A stretch of 64,000 nucleotides of DNA from Flavobacteriaceae bacterium PS02334. GTDB lineage: Bacteria; Bacteroidota; Bacteroidia; Flavobacteriales; Flavobacteriaceae. A model generated the notes under the pieces. The model had not been told where the DNA came from, did not search any database, and saw only the letters and a program-made list of their open reading frames with translations. Shown here one piece after another: positions 61,629 through 64,000 of this stretch. Each line of letters starts with the position of its first letter. Position 1 is the first letter of the stretch. The position numbers and the translations under genes are program-made. The DNA is taken from contig JASCOH010000001.1 of assembly GCA_029959295.1 (NCBI GenBank), forward strand, positions 62,001 to 126,000, written 5' to 3'.

Positions 61629-63518
61629 ATGAAAGCTGATTTAATTTTATACAACGGAAAAATCCATAGTTTCAATAAAGAAACTCCAGATATTACAGCA
61701 GTCGCAATAAAAGATGGAAAATTCATGGCTGTTGGAAGCGACAGCCAAATCATGGAATTTGCTTCTGAAACTACGAAAATCATCGATCTTCAGAAAAAAA
61801 GAGTCGTTCCCGGTATCAATGATTCGCACATTCACTTGATTCGTGGCGGCTTGAATTACAATCTAGAACTTCGCTGGGACGGTGTTCCTTCACTTTCAGA
61901 TGCGCTTCGAATGTTGAAAGAACAGGTTGACAGAACGCCTTCGCCACAATGGGTTCGCGTTGTAGGCGGTTGGTCTGAGTTTCAATTTGCGGAACGAAGA
62001 ATGCCGACTTTGGCAGAAATCAATGCGATTGCGCCAGAAACGCCTGTATTTATTTTGCATTTGTATGACAGAGCAATTATGAATCGTGCGGCTTTGAAAG
62101 CAGTCGGTTATACCAAAAATACGCCAGCGCCTCCAGGAGGTCAAATTGAAAGAGATTCCAATGGCGAACCAACCGGTTTAATTATCGCTACGCCAAATGC
62201 CATGATTTTGTATTCAACACTTGCAAAAGGTCCGACGCTTTCTTATGACCATCAAATCAATTCTACACGTCATTTTATGAAAGAATTGAATCGTTTCGGA
62301 ATCACGAGCGTTATTGATGCTGGTGGTGGTTTTCAGAATTTTCCAGATGATTATAAGGTCGTAAATGAGCTGAATGAGAAAAAGCAATTGACTGTCAGAA
62401 TTGCTTATAATTTATTTACCCAGAAGCCAAAAAATGAATTTGAGGATTTTAGCGAATGGATTGATTCGGTAAAATTATACCAAGGCGATGACATGTATCG
62501 TCACAATGGTGCTGGAGAAATGTTGGTTTTTTCTGCAGCTGATTTCGAAGATTTCTTGCAACCCCGACCAGATCTTCCTGAAAATATGGAAGCAGAATTG
62601 GAAAAAGTTGTTCGGTTGTTAGTAGAAAATCGTTGGCCGTTTCGACTTCATGCAACTTATAACGAAAGTATTTCTAGGTTTTTAAATGTATTCGAAAAAG
62701 TAAACCAAGATATTCCGTTTAACGGATTGCCGTGGATTTTTGACCATGCGGAAACTATCGACGAAAGGAATATTGAACGCGTAAAAAATTTAGGCGGCGG
62801 CATTGCCATACAAAGCAGAATGGCCTATCAAGGAGAATATTTTACAGATCGATATGGCGCAAAAGCAGCAGAAAATACGCCTCCTATAAAAAAAATGTTG
62901 GAAATGGAAGTTCCTGTTGGAGGCGGTTCCGATGCGACTCGCGTGAGCAGTTACAATCCGTGGGTTTCCATGTATTGGCTGACGGTTGGAAAAACTATTG
63001 GCGGATTGCAATTGTATAATGAATCAAGACTGAGCCGTGAAACTGCGTTGGAATTATATACCAGAGGAAGTGCTTGGTTTTCACAAGAACAGCAGAAAAA
63101 AGGCGATATCAAAGTTGGAATGTTTGCCGATTTGGCGGTTTTAAACCACGATTATTTCAATGTGGAAGACGAAGCTGTAAAAAGCATTGAAGCAGAAATG
63201 ACGGTTGTTGACGGAAAAATTGTCTATGCAAAAGGCGACTTTTCTTCCTTCTCTCCTCCTACTATTCCAATTTTGCCAGATTGGTCTCCGACAAATATTT
63301 ACAACGGATATTATCCTGCCGGAAGACATTTGCAAAGCGCTATAGAAAAAAATTCAAAAGACGCTGTAAAACCAAAATTAACTTCTCAGGTTCACAGTTG
63401 CAGTGGCAGTTGCGATGTGCATGTCCACAATCATGATGCGGCTCGATTGAGCAATGTTCCTGTCAATAATTACAATGCATTTTGGGGAGCGCTTGGCTGT
63501 TCTTGCTTTGCATTTTAA
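61629..63518 (+). CDS. YtcJ-like amidohydrolase with Cys/His-rich tail
   Basis: 629 residues without signal peptide. The amidohydrolase frame is complete: VVPGINDSHIHLIRGG with the HxH metal ligands (about 64-68), PFRLHATYNESISRFL, WIFDHAETID (His/Asp) and VPVGGGSDATRVSSYNPW (final Asp). YtcJ-type enzymes hydrolyse N-acyl or cyclic amides, with substrates mostly unknown. After the usual end (about residue 560) an unusual tail follows, with SCSGSCDVHVHNHD and a final GCSCFAF, suggesting extra metal binding. It is in the operon with the isochorismatase-like gene. Confidence 0.88.
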   Translation: MKADLILYNGKIHSFNKETPDITAVAIKDGKFMAVGSDSQIMEFASETTKIIDLQKKRVVPGINDSHIHLIRGGLNYNLELRWDGVPSLSDALRMLKEQVDRTPSPQWVRVVGGWSEFQFAERRMPTLAEINAIAPETPVFILHLYDRAIMNRAALKAVGYTKNTPAPPGGQIERDSNGEPTGLIIATPNAMILYSTLAKGPTLSYDHQINSTRHFMKELNRFGITSVIDAGGGFQNFPDDYKVVNELNEKKQLTVRIAYNLFTQKPKNEFEDFSEWIDSVKLYQGDDMYRHNGAGEMLVFSAADFEDFLQPRPDLPENMEAELEKVVRLLVENRWPFRLHATYNESISRFLNVFEKVNQDIPFNGLPWIFDHAETIDERNIERVKNLGGGIAIQSRMAYQGEYFTDRYGAKAAENTPPIKKMLEMEVPVGGGSDATRVSSYNPWVSMYWLTVGKTIGGLQLYNESRLSRETALELYTRGSAWFSQEQQKKGDIKVGMFADLAVLNHDYFNVEDEAVKSIEAEMTVVDGKIVYAKGDFSSFSPPTIPILPDWSPTNIYNGYYPAGRHLQSAIEKNSKDAVKPKLTSQVHSCSGSCDVHVHNHDAARLSNVPVNNYNAFWGALGCSCFAF

Positions 63519-63528
63519 ATTTTAAATT

Positions 63529-63954
63529 ATGGAAATCATAAAAACAATTTTAGCGACCGATGCGGGAAGCGAATTTAATAACTTCGGATTGCTTATGTTC
63601 AGAATTCTTTTTGCCGTAGAACTTTTTAGAGTCCACGGAATGAAAAAATTCAGGGTTCAGAACGGAGAGCGTGAAAAAGTGCCAAATCCGCTTGGGCTTC
63701 CAGAAAAGTTAAACGGTTTGGTTGCAACTTTCTCAGATACAGTTGTTCCGGTGTTATTAATATTAGGAATCGGAACAAGACTTGCCATTTTACCAACGCT
63801 TGGAGTAACTGCAATCGGCTATTTTGTAGTACATAAAAAAGATTCTCTTGAAGTCAGAGACGTTCCTTACATGTACACTTTGGACTTGCTATTGCTTCTT
63901 TTGTTAGGCGCTGGAACTTTTTCGCTTGACAATTATATCTTAAATCAATTATAA
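63529..63954 (+). CDS. DoxX-family membrane protein
   Basis: 141 residues with four predicted membrane helices: LLMFRILFAVELFRVHGM, LVATFSDTVVPVLLILGIGT, LAILPTLGVTAIGYFVV and YTLDLLLLLLLGAGTFSLDN. The charged loop after helix 1 (KKFRVQNGEREKVPNPLGLP) is typical of this DoxX group. Members are linked to quinone or sulfur redox and to stress resistance; the precise reaction is unknown. It follows the amidohydrolase gene by ten bases. Confidence 0.85.
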   Translation: MEIIKTILATDAGSEFNNFGLLMFRILFAVELFRVHGMKKFRVQNGEREKVPNPLGLPEKLNGLVATFSDTVVPVLLILGIGTRLAILPTLGVTAIGYFVVHKKDSLEVRDVPYMYTLDLLLLLLLGAGTFSLDNYILNQL

Positions 63955-63966
63955 AAAATAATTACA

Positions 63967-64000
63967 ATGGAACCAAAAATAGGAATTAAAGAAGAAAATT
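63967..64000 (+). CDS. start of a gene cut by the right edge
   Basis: ATG at 63967 follows the DoxX stop codon by 12 bases and the frame is open to the end (MEPKIGIKEEN...). Eleven residues are too few to name a family; the beginning is compatible with Dps-like ferritins, which is a guess. Confidence 0.45.
   Translation, partial: MEPKIGIKEEN

Overview
The window reads as a chromosomal segment of a Flavobacterium-like member of the Bacteroidota. The evidence is the AT-rich sequence, two SusC/SusD pairs, type IX secretion (Por) C-terminal sorting domains, start codons preceded by A-rich stretches instead of Shine-Dalgarno sequences, and promoters of the TTTG-N19-TAnnTTTG type. No rRNA, tRNA, CRISPR array or intact transposase was found.

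Layout. (1) 1-2140: a TonB-dependent receptor, cut by the left edge, diverges from a MocR-type regulator that has lost its PLP lysine. (2) 2213-10363: a phosphorus-flavoured SusC/SusD locus with a secreted metallophosphoesterase and a Ca-dependent PI-PLC-like enzyme. (3) 10421-16002: a luciferase-like oxidoreductase with an HxlR regulator, then a NodU-type carbamoyltransferase facing an Asp/Asn beta-hydroxylase, a very acidic 67-residue peptide and an orphan 311-residue protein. (4) 16100-21105: an accessory stretch of small genes (HTH protein, GNAT, small membrane proteins, propeller lipoprotein, response regulator, EF-Tu-domain-like protein). It is bounded on one side by a 21-bp repeat array and punctuated by three GC-rich REP-like hairpins.

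(5) 21197-53880 is the core: a very complete pectin utilisation system. It encodes pectate lyases (PL1 and two PL10), pectin methylesterases (CE8), a rhamnogalacturonan acetylesterase (CE12), GH28, GH105, a DUF4861 protein, an esterase, a SusC/SusD pair, a LacI-family regulator, and one operon holding the whole cytoplasmic route from galacturonate and unsaturated uronates to pyruvate and glyceraldehyde-3-phosphate (kduI, kduD, uxaC, kdgK, kdgA, exuT-like, uxaB, uxaA). Five copies of the palindrome GTAATCGATTAC (one with a single central change) sit in front of the five transcription units, each touching the -7 promoter element. They very probably form the regulon of the LacI protein at 43369.

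(6) 54158-64000: an AraC regulator and an SDR, then two rightward operons of alpha/beta hydrolases, an isochorismatase-like hydrolase, an alginate-export-type porin, a catalytic-domain-less M17 protein, a YtcJ-like amidohydrolase and a DoxX protein. The two operons share an 18-bp palindrome (TTTACG-N6-CGTAAA) whose regulator is not evident here.

The best candidates for undescribed biology are: the two inverted 21-bp phased repeat arrays at 16101 and 30340, whose DNA is conserved while the peptides read from it are not; the acidic peptide / beta-hydroxylase / carbamoyltransferase cluster; the PI-PLC SusCD locus; and a repeated WDFG-type module found alone and inside pectinases.
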